Made by a program: the position numbers and the translations under genes. A stretch of 64,000 bases of DNA from Clostridium sp. K13 (GTDB lineage: Bacteria; Bacillota; Clostridia; Clostridiales; Clostridiaceae). Within the stretch, counting starts at the first letter, position 1, and the number at the start of each line of letters is the position of its first letter. The stretch is from assembly GCF_019734195.1 (NCBI RefSeq), contig NZ_JAASHM010000004.1:118814-182813 (forward strand), given 5' to 3'. The notes under the pieces were generated by a model. The model was not told the DNA's origin and searched no databases. It worked only from the letters and a program-made list of their open reading frames with translations. Of the stretch, positions 40,515 through 49,105 are shown piece by piece.

Positions 40515-41348
40515 ATGCAAATACTTTGGAAAAAATACACAAAAGAAAATTTTGAAGTGAATTTAGATGAATGTGGTATAGAACAAGGTATTCCAGGTTT
40601 TGGATACAAGTATGAAGTGTTAAAAAATTCTGTTATACATTATGTAACTAAAGGGTGCGGAACTTTTAAGTTTAATAATAAAGTATATAATTTAAAAGAA
40701 GGGGATATATTTATATTATTAAAAGGTATGGATGTTGAATATATGGCTTCTATAGATGATCCTTGGGAGTATTATTGGATTGGGTTTAGTGGCTCAAAGG
40801 TTGGTGAATATTTAAATAGGACTTCTATTATTGATTCTTATGTTGCTAATTGCAGTGGAAATTCAAAAATACCAAATATAATAGTAAATATGTGTGAAAT
40901 ATCAAAAACTTATAATCCATCCAATTCTGATGACATAGTATTATTAAAGGAACTTTATTCATTATTGTATACACTTATAAAGGAATTTCCTAAACCCTTT
41001 GAGTACAAAGATAAGGAATTACACACATATATTCAAGATGCTATCGATTTTATTAATTCTAATTATATGAATAGTATAACTGTTCATGAAATTGCTGAAC
41101 ATGTGAACTTAAGTAGGAGTTATTTATATAAAATGTTTATAAAAAATCTTAAGATTTCTCCACAAAAGTATCTTATAAATCTTAGAATGTATAAAGCAAC
41201 ACTTTTATTAAAAAATACTAAGCTTCCCATAGGAGAAGTTGCAAATAAAGTAGGGTATGCTGATTCTTTGTTATTTTCAAAAACTTTTTCAAAGTATTTT
41301 TCTGTATCTCCATTAAATTATAGAAATAATAAAGTAAATAAGGAATAA
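40515..41348 (+). CDS. AraC-family transcriptional regulator
   Basis: 277 residues. N-terminal cupin-like sugar-binding domain (about 1-150: TKGCGTFKFNNKVYNLKEGDIFIL) and C-terminal AraC double helix-turn-helix (about 175-272: AEHVNLSRSYLYKMFIKNLKISPQKYL, EVANKVGYADSLLFSKTFSKYFSVSPLNYR). It is divergent from lacZ, whose promoter carries the tandem repeat, so it probably activates lacZ in response to a galactoside. A terminator follows, and the symporter gene is convergent beyond it. Confidence 0.93.
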   Translation: MQILWKKYTKENFEVNLDECGIEQGIPGFGYKYEVLKNSVIHYVTKGCGTFKFNNKVYNLKEGDIFILLKGMDVEYMASIDDPWEYYWIGFSGSKVGEYLNRTSIIDSYVANCSGNSKIPNIIVNMCEISKTYNPSNSDDIVLLKELYSLLYTLIKEFPKPFEYKDKELHTYIQDAIDFINSNYMNSITVHEIAEHVNLSRSYLYKMFIKNLKISPQKYLINLRMYKATLLLKNTKLPIGEVANKVGYADSLLFSKTFSKYFSVSPLNYRNNKVNKE

Positions 41349-41354
41349 AATATA

Positions 41355-41400
41355 AAAAGTATAAATGAAGTTTAATTTAATATACTTCATTTATACTTTT
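41355..41400. terminator. Bidirectional terminator
   Basis: A perfect 17-bp stem (41355-41371 with 41384-41400) between the convergent AraC and symporter genes. Confidence 0.88.
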
Positions 41401-41409
41401 ATTAAATTT

Positions 41410-42774
41410 CTATTGGCTTACTCTTGTAACACCATTTTTTAAATCATCAACTATTGCATCATATTCTGCTTCAGATAAATTATATCTTCTTAATAGTAAG
41501 AAGCTTATTATTATAATTACACATGGAATTATAGTTTGAATGATGTGTATTCCGTTTAGTGTAAATGTAGATTGAGCTGTATTAGCACTATAACCAATAT
41601 AAGCTAAAATATATCCGCATACAGAACCACCAATTGCGTTGGCAATCTTACTTTTAAATATATTTAGAGAGAATATCATTCCTTCTGATCTCTTTCCTGT
41701 TTTCCATTCTCCATATTCAACACAATCAGCAACCATTGATGTTAAAGTAATATAACCTGCTCCATCAAAAATTCCACTTATAAAGTTTATAACTATTAGG
41801 AAAGGTAATGAAGAATATGATAGGAAGAACACCATAAGTGACCCTAATGCACTAGATACTAATCCTAATAGAGCAGTTTTTTTCTTTCCTAATTTACTTG
41901 CTATATATGGAGAGATTATTCCTCCTACTATACTTGCTGCCATACCAATTGAGCTTACTATTGGAATCATCATCTCTGCATTAAAATTATACTTTACATA
42001 ATATATTAGTATTGTACCTTTTATTGAATTACTTAACTCTAACACTAACATTGATAATAGTACTATTCTTAAAGGCTTGTTTGTTTTTAATAAATTTATA
42101 AATTGCTTTATGCCTTGCTTTTCTTTTTTATTGCTCTCATTAGTAAGTTCTTTAACTCCAAAAGCAGTAATCCAAGTAAAAACAGTAGCAAAACAAACAT
42201 AAATTATAGCTACCTTTGTCCAACTTCCAAGAATTGATACAAGTGGTATAGTAAGTGATAATACTATAAAGTTACCTACATATGCTACTGTTCTTGCAGC
42301 TGTAACAATTTTAGTTTTTCCTTGAGAAGACTTTGTAATATTTGCAGATAGTGACCAATATGGTATATCCATAGCTGTAAAACATATTCCCCATAAGATA
42401 TATGCTACATACATCCATATTATCTTATTACTATAACTTAAGTCAGGTGATGAAAAGCACATTATTGTTGCAATTCCCATAAATATAGGAACAATAAATA
42501 AGTATGGTCTACTTTTCCCAACCTTTGTATTAGTATTATCAACTATAATACCCATTATTGGATCTGTTATTCCATCTATAATTCTTGCTACTAGAAATAG
42601 TGTACCTATTGCTGCTGCACCTATTCCAAAACTATCAGTTAGAAAAATTAAAAGATAAGAGTTAATTAATGCACATACCATATTATTTCCTAAGCTTCCT
42701 GAGCTATAAGCAAATAAAGTTTTTATAGAAACATCATTATTTTTATTGATTTTTTTATTTATTGTAGTATTCAA
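41410..42774 (-). CDS. GPH-family sugar:cation symporter (MelB-like)
   Basis: 454 residues with 12 membrane helices. The GPH signature DGITDPIMGIIVDNTNTKVGKSRPYLF lies near helix 2-3, and YGEWKTGKRSEGMIFSLNIFKSKIANA in the second half. It imports glycosides with Na+ or H+. The start is TTG at 42774: AGAGGTGATG lies just upstream and no ATG is suitably placed. Probable substrate is a beta-galactoside for LacZ, from the neighbourhood. A cre-like site (42833-42848) lies about 60 bases upstream, suggesting carbon catabolite control. Confidence 0.92.
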   Translation of the reverse strand: MNTTINKKINKNNDVSIKTLFAYSSGSLGNNMVCALINSYLLIFLTDSFGIGAAAIGTLFLVARIIDGITDPIMGIIVDNTNTKVGKSRPYLFIVPIFMGIATIMCFSSPDLSYSNKIIWMYVAYILWGICFTAMDIPYWSLSANITKSSQGKTKIVTAARTVAYVGNFIVLSLTIPLVSILGSWTKVAIIYVCFATVFTWITAFGVKELTNESNKKEKQGIKQFINLLKTNKPLRIVLLSMLVLELSNSIKGTILIYYVKYNFNAEMMIPIVSSIGMAASIVGGIISPYIASKLGKKKTALLGLVSSALGSLMVFFLSYSSLPFLIVINFISGIFDGAGYITLTSMVADCVEYGEWKTGKRSEGMIFSLNIFKSKIANAIGGSVCGYILAYIGYSANTAQSTFTLNGIHIIQTIIPCVIIIISFLLLRRYNLSEAEYDAIVDDLKNGVTRVSQ

Positions 42775-42832
42775 ATCATCACCTCTATATTTTATAACAA
42801 AATTTGTAATGTCTGTTTAATTAAACATTTAA

Positions 42833-42848
42833 GAGAAATCGTTTTCTC
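42833..42848. promoter_or_regulatory. Possible CcpA (cre) site
   Basis: GAGAAATCGTTTTCTC fits the central AANCGNTTNC core of cre sites. It lies upstream of the symporter gene. Confidence 0.35.
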
Positions 42849-42945
42849 ATCCTTCAAATATATTATTACAAATTTTTATTATTAATAAAATAGAATTAAG
42901 TTTCTAAAATATTGATTTATAATTCCTAATAAAATATATGATAAT

Positions 42946-43002
42946 AAAAAATAACCTATAAGATAGACTCTCAAAAGAGAGTTTATCTGTATAGGTTATT
43001 TT
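42946..43002. terminator. Terminator of the GH63-type gene
   Basis: Long imperfect stem AAAAATAACCTATA...TATAGGTTATTTTT with CTCTC/GAGAG inside; T-rich on the minus strand. Confidence 0.85.
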
Positions 43003-43052
43003 TCCATAAGTATTTAAGTTTTATATATTTAATAGGATATAGGGCTAATTAA

Positions 43053-45617
43053 TTATTTATTTTTTTTCTTTCTGTTTAAGTAGAAACCTACACCTGCAGT
43101 TGCTGCCCCAATTGCAGCTAATATTCCTGAACCAACTACAGCACCTGTTTGTGGAAGTGATCCATTTGGTTTTTGTGGTTTGTTTTCAGGTTTTCCTGGA
43201 TTTTCAGGCTTTCCTGGATTTTCAGGTTTTCCTGGGTTTTCTGGTTTTCCTGGGTTTTCAGGTGTTTCTGGTTTAACATCAACATCTGGAGTTTCTGGTT
43301 TTTCTGGTTCTACTGGAACTTCAACATCAGTTGGAATAGTAAATCCTTTTTGAGAAGTTGTTTCATCACCTTCTAATGTGTTCTTGTACATTAAGTAGTA
43401 AGCTGATGCAGACCAACTGAAGTTTTTAGTGTGTAACCCTTCTCCAGTTAATGGATTATAGTTTTCTCTTATTGGTCCATCTCCCATTAATCCTTCAGCA
43501 TTGTTGAACATCTTTTTAGCAGCTGTTACTGCTTCATCATAGTAACCATAGTTTTGAAGAGCTTCAACTCCATATAAAGCTTGGTCTAACCAAACTGGAC
43601 CTCTCCAATATTTGCTTGCACTGAAGCTTGGGTTATCTTGAGAAGCTGTTCCGAATGGTACAGTTGTATTGAATTTGTTTCCATCTAACATATTTTCTAC
43701 AACTTGCTCTGCTTCTTCTGGAGTAGCCATTTTAGCCCATAGTGGTATCCAACCTTCTGGTCCTTTACCTCTGTTAACTAATAATTTCTTTTCTGAACCA
43801 TCTTCATTTATTTGTAAGTCATAGAAGAATCCTGTTTCTTCATCAAACATGTTATCACTTACGTATTCTCTTACATGTTCTGCTTCTTCTGTGTACTTCT
43901 TAACATCTTCATCTTTTCCTAAAGCAGCTGCCATTGATTTTAAGAATCCTTTTTCAGCATATAAATATGCATTTAAATCTACTGATTCTTGGTTTATAGA
44001 ATATCCTAAAAGAGTTCCGTCTTCAGCTTTGTTTTCAAATACATCTACACCTGTATCTCCTTCTCCATATCCTTCAACGTCAAATCTTGGAGCGTTATCC
44101 ATTCCACTTTCCCAAGCTGCTGCTAATATAATTTCTTCTTTTGAATTATTTAATTCGTGAACCATTCCACCGTATTCAGCAATACCGTTCTTATCATGGT
44201 CTCTGTTTGTGTACCACCAATCATGGTAAGCAACTAGCTTTGGATACATTTCTTGTAAGAAAGCTTCATCTTTAGTAGCTTCATATACATTCCATACTGC
44301 CCATGCTGCTAATGCTGGCTTAGAGTTTCTTTCGTTCCAGTTTCCACCATCATCTCCTCTAGCTGCATCTTTGTTATAGAATATAGCATCTATTATTGCA
44401 CCAGCATCTTGTGGTCTTAATTCATCTTCTTCTGTGATTTGGTAATCAAATAATGCTCTTATGTTGTTTTTAGCTAATTCTCCATCGAATTCTGCTGTAG
44501 CTACTGCTTGTTTCCATGAATCCCAAGCCCACATTCCAATGAACCATTTGTATGACATTGAAGGAACTACACCATCATGTAATATATCTCCTGCAGCACT
44601 TCTCCAGTTAGTAGTTAAAGTTTCTATAGATTTTACAGCTGCATTTTTGTAGCTTTCGTCAACTTTTCCTTCTGCATTAGCAAAAGTCTTATCTAAGTAA
44701 CCTTGCCAACGAGTGTTGTTTTCTACAAAGTATTTATCTGAATTACTAAGCATGTCTTGAATCTTTGATTGCTCATTATTTAATTCTTCTGTTGTAAATG
44801 TATATGTTTGAGTTGAATCTGTTGTGAATGACTCATTTGACTTAATAGTTACTGGAGTTGTAAGTCTTGTTGTATAAGAGTTTCCTTCAACTATAGTTTC
44901 AACATCACCTTCGTAATTAACTACGAATTTAGTTTCTTCTGTTGAGAAGTATCTCCAAGTTTCTCTCATTTCAGAGAAGTTAACTTGTACTCCATTTTCA
45001 GTAGCTTGTAAACTTTGTCCTAATTCATATACTTTTCCATCTTCTTTTTCTTTGAATTGGTTAAATATATTTCCTGTCCATTCTAGGTTTAAGTTTAAAT
45101 CTTTATTAGTTTTATTATCAATTTTAGTTGTTATTAATGCAGTTCTATTAGAAGCAAATATTAATTCTAAAGTTAATTTAAAATCTTCTAAATCATAAGT
45201 TTGAACTAACTTTCCTGGATAATAATCAAATGAAACTTCTGCTTGCGCTAAATCATACGCTTGTCCATTTTCTACATTGCTTACTGTAATTTTACTTATT
45301 GTATCACCTAAGTTTACTGGATATTCTTCAGCTATTATTACAGGTCCTGCAAATCCTCCATAGATGTTAGTAGCATCTTTTGATGGTAAGTAGTATCCAT
45401 GCCATGCACCTTGATCTGAGAAGTTGTTGTATTTATTTGTTGAATATGATCCATATAATAAATCTGTTGGGTTTGCAGTTACGTTTAATACATTGCTAAA
45501 ATCTACAACTTTTGATCTTTTATCTGTAGCAAGTACATTTACCGCTGTTAAATTTAAAGTTAATGCTGTAGCTAAAGCTGCTGCCATAAGTGATTTTTTC
45601 CCTAATTTTAATGCCAT
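43053..45617 (-). CDS. Cell-wall-anchored GH63-type glycosidase
   Basis: 854 residues from ATG 45617 (GAGGAG 9 bases upstream). A longer reading frame to 45761 runs through the leader terminator and is rejected. Signal peptide 1-29 (ATALTLNLTAVNVLA). N-terminal beta-sandwich about 30-270. (alpha/alpha)6 barrel about 290-740 with YKWFIGMWAWDSWKQ, RPQDAGAIIDA and YWRGPVWLDQALYG, as in GH63 and related alpha-glucosidases. Then PENPGK repeats, LPQTG at 821, membrane helix and KKKNK. Likely removes glucose from surface or dietary alpha-glucans or glycans. Its leader has a RAT antitermination site. Confidence 0.88.
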   Translation of the reverse strand: MALKLGKKSLMAAALATALTLNLTAVNVLATDKRSKVVDFSNVLNVTANPTDLLYGSYSTNKYNNFSDQGAWHGYYLPSKDATNIYGGFAGPVIIAEEYPVNLGDTISKITVSNVENGQAYDLAQAEVSFDYYPGKLVQTYDLEDFKLTLELIFASNRTALITTKIDNKTNKDLNLNLEWTGNIFNQFKEKEDGKVYELGQSLQATENGVQVNFSEMRETWRYFSTEETKFVVNYEGDVETIVEGNSYTTRLTTPVTIKSNESFTTDSTQTYTFTTEELNNEQSKIQDMLSNSDKYFVENNTRWQGYLDKTFANAEGKVDESYKNAAVKSIETLTTNWRSAAGDILHDGVVPSMSYKWFIGMWAWDSWKQAVATAEFDGELAKNNIRALFDYQITEEDELRPQDAGAIIDAIFYNKDAARGDDGGNWNERNSKPALAAWAVWNVYEATKDEAFLQEMYPKLVAYHDWWYTNRDHDKNGIAEYGGMVHELNNSKEEIILAAAWESGMDNAPRFDVEGYGEGDTGVDVFENKAEDGTLLGYSINQESVDLNAYLYAEKGFLKSMAAALGKDEDVKKYTEEAEHVREYVSDNMFDEETGFFYDLQINEDGSEKKLLVNRGKGPEGWIPLWAKMATPEEAEQVVENMLDGNKFNTTVPFGTASQDNPSFSASKYWRGPVWLDQALYGVEALQNYGYYDEAVTAAKKMFNNAEGLMGDGPIRENYNPLTGEGLHTKNFSWSASAYYLMYKNTLEGDETTSQKGFTIPTDVEVPVEPEKPETPDVDVKPETPENPGKPENPGKPENPGKPENPGKPENKPQKPNGSLPQTGAVVGSGILAAIGAATAGVGFYLNRKKKNK
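43170..43270 (-). repeat. 18-bp tandem repeat encoding PENPGK linker
   Basis: About five in-frame 18-bp units code for the wall-spanning linker before LPQTG. Confidence 0.8.
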
Positions 45618-45680
45618 AAAATTTCTCTCCTCTTTAAATATATTGTTATTATTAAAAGTCGCGACATAATTAATACAAGC

Positions 45681-45765
45681 CAAAAAGGCAATACCTAAAC
45701 AAAGAATAATAATTTCGTTAAAAATTATTCTTTGTTTAGGTATCGCCTTCTTCAGTAACAATCCT
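45681..45765 (-). promoter_or_regulatory. RAT antiterminator site overlapping a terminator in the GH63 leader
   Basis: On the minus strand, AGGATTGTTACTG-x(8)-GCGATACCT (45738-45765) fits the BglG/LicT RNA target (GGATTGTTACTG...GGCAAAACC). Its 3' third is also the 5' arm of a 26-bp terminator stem (45724-45749 with 45685-45710, one mismatch) followed by TTTTT. The two structures exclude each other. Confidence 0.85.
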
Positions 45766-45795
45766 AATATTTATAAATTGTTTTAAGTTGATTTC

Positions 45796-45824
45796 ATTGT
45801 ACAATGTACTGTAAACATTGTCAA
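45796..45824 (-). promoter_or_regulatory. Promoter of the GH63 leader
   Basis: TTGACA (45819-45824), 17-base spacer, TACAAT (45796-45801): near-perfect sigma-A promoter, about 30 bases before the RAT site. Confidence 0.85.
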
Positions 45825-45850
45825 CATTTTGTGTGAATTTTTTTTCATAT

Positions 45851-47947
45851 TTATTGTGAAACCTGAATTTTATCTAAATTATTATTAGAATTATCTTGTT
45901 TTTTATGTATGTGAACTATATTATTCATACTCCTTTCAACAGCTTTATCTGGTATAAAATATATAAATTCTTTTCTTGATAAATTCTTAAATATTATTGG
46001 AATCATAGTTGATTTAGCTTCTTTTTTTAATAAATCTAATGAAAATTCTATAAGCTCATCATTAACTTTTACTATATCTCCAACCTTAACTAATGAGTTG
46101 AACCCCTTGCCCTTCATCTTAATACTATCTATTCCAATATGAATAAGTATCTCTAATCCATCATTTGATTTTATTGTTATAGCATGATTATTAGGTGATA
46201 TAAATAATACTTCTCCTTCAACTGGTGAAGCTATTATATTTTCAGAGGGTTCAATTGCAAAACCATCTCCTATAAGCTTAAGAGAAAAAATATCATCTGG
46301 AACGCTTTCTAATGCTTTTATAGTTCCACCAATAGGAATAAATACTTTTTTCCCTGTATCTTCTCCTTTTTTGATAATTTGAAGCTCTTTATTTTTGACT
46401 TTCGGTAGCTTTACTTCTTTTCCTTCCATTAAGTCTTTTATTTGATCCTTTAAAAGATCTGATTGTGGTCCAAAAATAGCCTGAATATTATTACCAATTA
46501 CCATAATTCCTGCCACACCTAATTTTTTTAGTTTTTGTTTTTGTACTTTTCTTAAATTTTTAACTGTTATTCTTAATCTTGTTATACAAGCATCTAGATA
46601 TTTTATATTGTTTTTTCCACCTAATGCATCTAAAACATTTTTAGCTAATTCTTCCCCATTTAAATCAATTTCTATCTCAAATTCATTTATTGCTTCAAGA
46701 TCATCATCTTGCTCTCTACCTGGAGTTTGTAAATGTAATTTTCTAATTATAAACCTAAATCCGAAATAGTATATAATAAAAAATCCTATTCCTACTAGAA
46801 TAACTAAGTACCATGGTGTTTTATTAGGTAATACTCCTAAAAATAAGAAATCTATTAATCCTCCTGAAAAAGTCATTCCAATCTTGACATTTAATAGATT
46901 CATAATCATAAATGAGAAGCCTGCAAATACACAATGAATAGCAAACAATACTGGTGCTAAGAATAAAAATGAAAATTCTATTGGCTCTGTTATTCCTGTT
47001 AAAAATGATGATAAAGCAGCTGATAATAGCAATGCTGATACTCTTTTCTTATTTTCATCAAAAGCTTCATGATACATTGCTAAAGCAGCACCTGGTAATC
47101 CAAACATCATTATTGGAAATTTTCCTGTCATAAAAGTACCTGCGGTAAGAGCTACATTATCTTTAAGTTGCTCAAAAAATATTGCCTGATCTCCTATAAT
47201 TAATTGGCCTGATGAATTTATATATTCTCCAAATTGATACCAAAATGGGTTATACCAAATGTGATGTAACCCAACTGGAACTAATGCTCTTTCTACTGTC
47301 CCAAAAATAAACGTAGATAAATTCAGATTTGTATTTATTAAACTTCTTGATATACTCATCAATAAAGTTTGTACTCTAGGCCAAATTCCTACTAGAATTA
47401 AACCTAAAAATACAGATACTATTGCAGTCATGATAGGTACAAATCTTTTTCCCGAAAAAAATCCTAAACATTCAGGTAATCTAATTTTATAAAATCTCTT
47501 GTATACGATTGAGGTTACTACACCTATAATTATTCCTCCCATTACTCCCATTTGTAATGTTGGAATTCCTAAAACCATATCAAAATATGGATTACCTCTA
47601 ATTGAACCTGTAGTTAGTCCTATACATACTGACATTGTCATATTAAGAACTAAAAATCCTACTACTGCTGATAATCCAGATACCCCATCTCCATCAGACA
47701 ATCCAATAGCAACACCTGTTGCAAACAAAAGTGGTAAATTATCAAATATAATATTTCCTGCTGCTGATAAAATATTGGCAAAAGTATTAATCCAATATGA
47801 ATTTACCATAACTTCATGATTATTAAAAATTAGTCCAATTCCTACTAATAACCCTGCTGCCGGCAATAATGCAACTGGCAGCATAAGTGCTTTTCCTATT
47901 TTCTGTAATCCACCAAAGGAATTTTTAAAACCCTCTCTTATACTCAT
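45851..47947 (-). CDS. PTS glucose/maltose-family EIICBA
   Basis: 698 residues. EIIC about 1-410 (ten helices; GLHHIWYNPFWYQFG and TGITEPIEFSFLF), EIIB about 430-505 with phospho-Cys C454 in LDACITRLR, and EIIA about 535-670 with phospho-His H603 in ILIHIGIDS. A single polypeptide thus takes phosphate from HPr to the sugar. The ATG overlaps the TGA of the antiterminator gene (ATGA), so they are co-translated. Substrate could be an alpha-glucoside or glucose released by the GH63-type enzyme whose leader the antiterminator probably controls. Confidence 0.94.
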   Translation of the reverse strand: MSIREGFKNSFGGLQKIGKALMLPVALLPAAGLLVGIGLIFNNHEVMVNSYWINTFANILSAAGNIIFDNLPLLFATGVAIGLSDGDGVSGLSAVVGFLVLNMTMSVCIGLTTGSIRGNPYFDMVLGIPTLQMGVMGGIIIGVVTSIVYKRFYKIRLPECLGFFSGKRFVPIMTAIVSVFLGLILVGIWPRVQTLLMSISRSLINTNLNLSTFIFGTVERALVPVGLHHIWYNPFWYQFGEYINSSGQLIIGDQAIFFEQLKDNVALTAGTFMTGKFPIMMFGLPGAALAMYHEAFDENKKRVSALLLSAALSSFLTGITEPIEFSFLFLAPVLFAIHCVFAGFSFMIMNLLNVKIGMTFSGGLIDFLFLGVLPNKTPWYLVILVGIGFFIIYYFGFRFIIRKLHLQTPGREQDDDLEAINEFEIEIDLNGEELAKNVLDALGGKNNIKYLDACITRLRITVKNLRKVQKQKLKKLGVAGIMVIGNNIQAIFGPQSDLLKDQIKDLMEGKEVKLPKVKNKELQIIKKGEDTGKKVFIPIGGTIKALESVPDDIFSLKLIGDGFAIEPSENIIASPVEGEVLFISPNNHAITIKSNDGLEILIHIGIDSIKMKGKGFNSLVKVGDIVKVNDELIEFSLDLLKKEAKSTMIPIIFKNLSRKEFIYFIPDKAVERSMNNIVHIHKKQDNSNNNLDKIQVSQ

Positions 47948-48795
47948 TTAAGCTCATCCCTTAAAACACTAATAACTCTGTGAATATGTATAGTTAAATA
48001 TACTACTTCATCATCAACAACCACATAATTGTAATTATTTTCTATGTAATATTTAACTTTTAATGCACAATCAAATGCTTCTGGATAATTTTTTTCAGCT
48101 ATCTCTAAAAGCATTCCATCACTTTGTCTATGTTGATTTTCAGTAAATATTCTCTTTGCAAAAAACTTAAGATGAGTTAAAAGTCTATCATAATTTAAAT
48201 CATCTTCATTAAATTCAACTGAATAATAATATCTTATTATGTTTAGTATTCCCTTTACTATGTTAGTTGTTTCTAAAGACTCCTTTGAACTATCATTATT
48301 ACCTGCATTAACTAAATGTAGTGCAATAAATGCAGCTTCATCCTATGGTAAATTTATATTAAGCTTTTCATTTATAAGCTTAACTCCCCATAAGGCAACC
48401 TTATATTCATCTTTATGAATTCTTCTTATTTCATCTAAAAAATGATTTCTTATTAATATATTTTTTTTATATCTTTTGATTGCAAAAGCTATATGATCTG
48501 ATAACGAAATGTAAACTTGTTTATCAAGATTTCTATTTAACTCCTTACTTGCATGACTAATTATCATATGTGATAATTCAAAAATTCCATCTGGTATTTG
48601 ATTAATAAGCTTTTTTAACTTATTTCCTATTCTTTTATTTTCTATAATAAAAGTTTTTTCTATTTTGTCTTCATCAACCTCTTGACCTGTCCTTTTATTA
48701 AATGCAATACCACATCCAACTAGAATAATCTCCTTATTAGTTTTTGGATCAATAGTTACAATAGTATTATTATTTAAAACTTTTTCTATAATCAT
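47944..48795 (-). pseudogene. licT: LicT/BglG-family antiterminator interrupted by in-frame TAG
   Basis: The full frame gives 283 residues, normal for LicT. CAT RNA-binding domain about 1-56 (KVLNNNTIVTIDPKTNKEIILVGCGIAFNKRTGQEV), PRD1 about 65-170, PRD2 about 175-283. A TAG at 48343-48345 (codon 151, ...LNINLP-stop-DEAAFIALHLVNAG...) cuts it late in PRD1; the remainder stays open to the TGA overlapping the PTS start. A single change from GAG, AAG or CAG explains it. Isolated CAT domains of this family are known to antiterminate constitutively, so the 150-residue product might still act on the RAT site. GAGGAGGGG precedes the ATG. The TTGACA promoter is at 48844-48872. Confidence 0.9.
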
Positions 48796-49064
48796 TTTAG
48801 CCCCTCCTCATCTTAAATTTAATTAAAGTGCTTCTGAAGATATAAAATATCACCTGAAGTAATCGTTGTCAACAAAATTATAATTTTAATTTAACTTATA
48901 AATTGAAAAATTATAGTCTATTTTTATTAAAATATTTTATAAAATCATATAGTTTAAATTAATTAATTAATAATTACCTTTAAAAAATAATACTTTAATT
49001 TTTAAATATTCATTTAAATTTAAAACTATTTTTTTTACTTTAAACGTCCGATTGTAAAACTTAT
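48796..49064. promoter_or_regulatory. licT promoter and AT-rich spacer
   Basis: TTGACA (48867-48872), 17 bases, TATTTT (48844-48849) lie upstream of licT. I found no RAT or terminator in this short leader. The rest (48880-49064) is AT-rich with no gene. Confidence 0.7.
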
Positions 49065-49102
49065 AAAAAAAGCTGTATTTTGTCTAAAATACAGCTTTTT
49101 TT
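49065..49102 (-). terminator. Terminator of helD
   Basis: A 17-bp stem AAAAAAAGCTGTATTTT with its complement, 4-base loop, seven U on the minus strand. Confidence 0.9.
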
Positions 49103-49105
49103 CAA

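Noticed and set aside
43173..43376. Plus-strand open frame opposite the GH63 linker
   Set aside because: Trp/Phe-rich antisense shadow of the repeat region with no ribosome site. Similar shadows opposite lacZ, ftsH, GH84 and the PTS genes were also dropped.
45618..45761. Longer N-terminus of the GH63 protein
   Set aside because: The extra 48 codons run through the RAT/terminator leader, and a strong ribosome site and signal peptide start at 45617.
48796..48900. RAT site before the licT gene
   Set aside because: The leader is short and has no GGATTGTTACTG-like block or terminator; the only such site in this operon region is before GH63.
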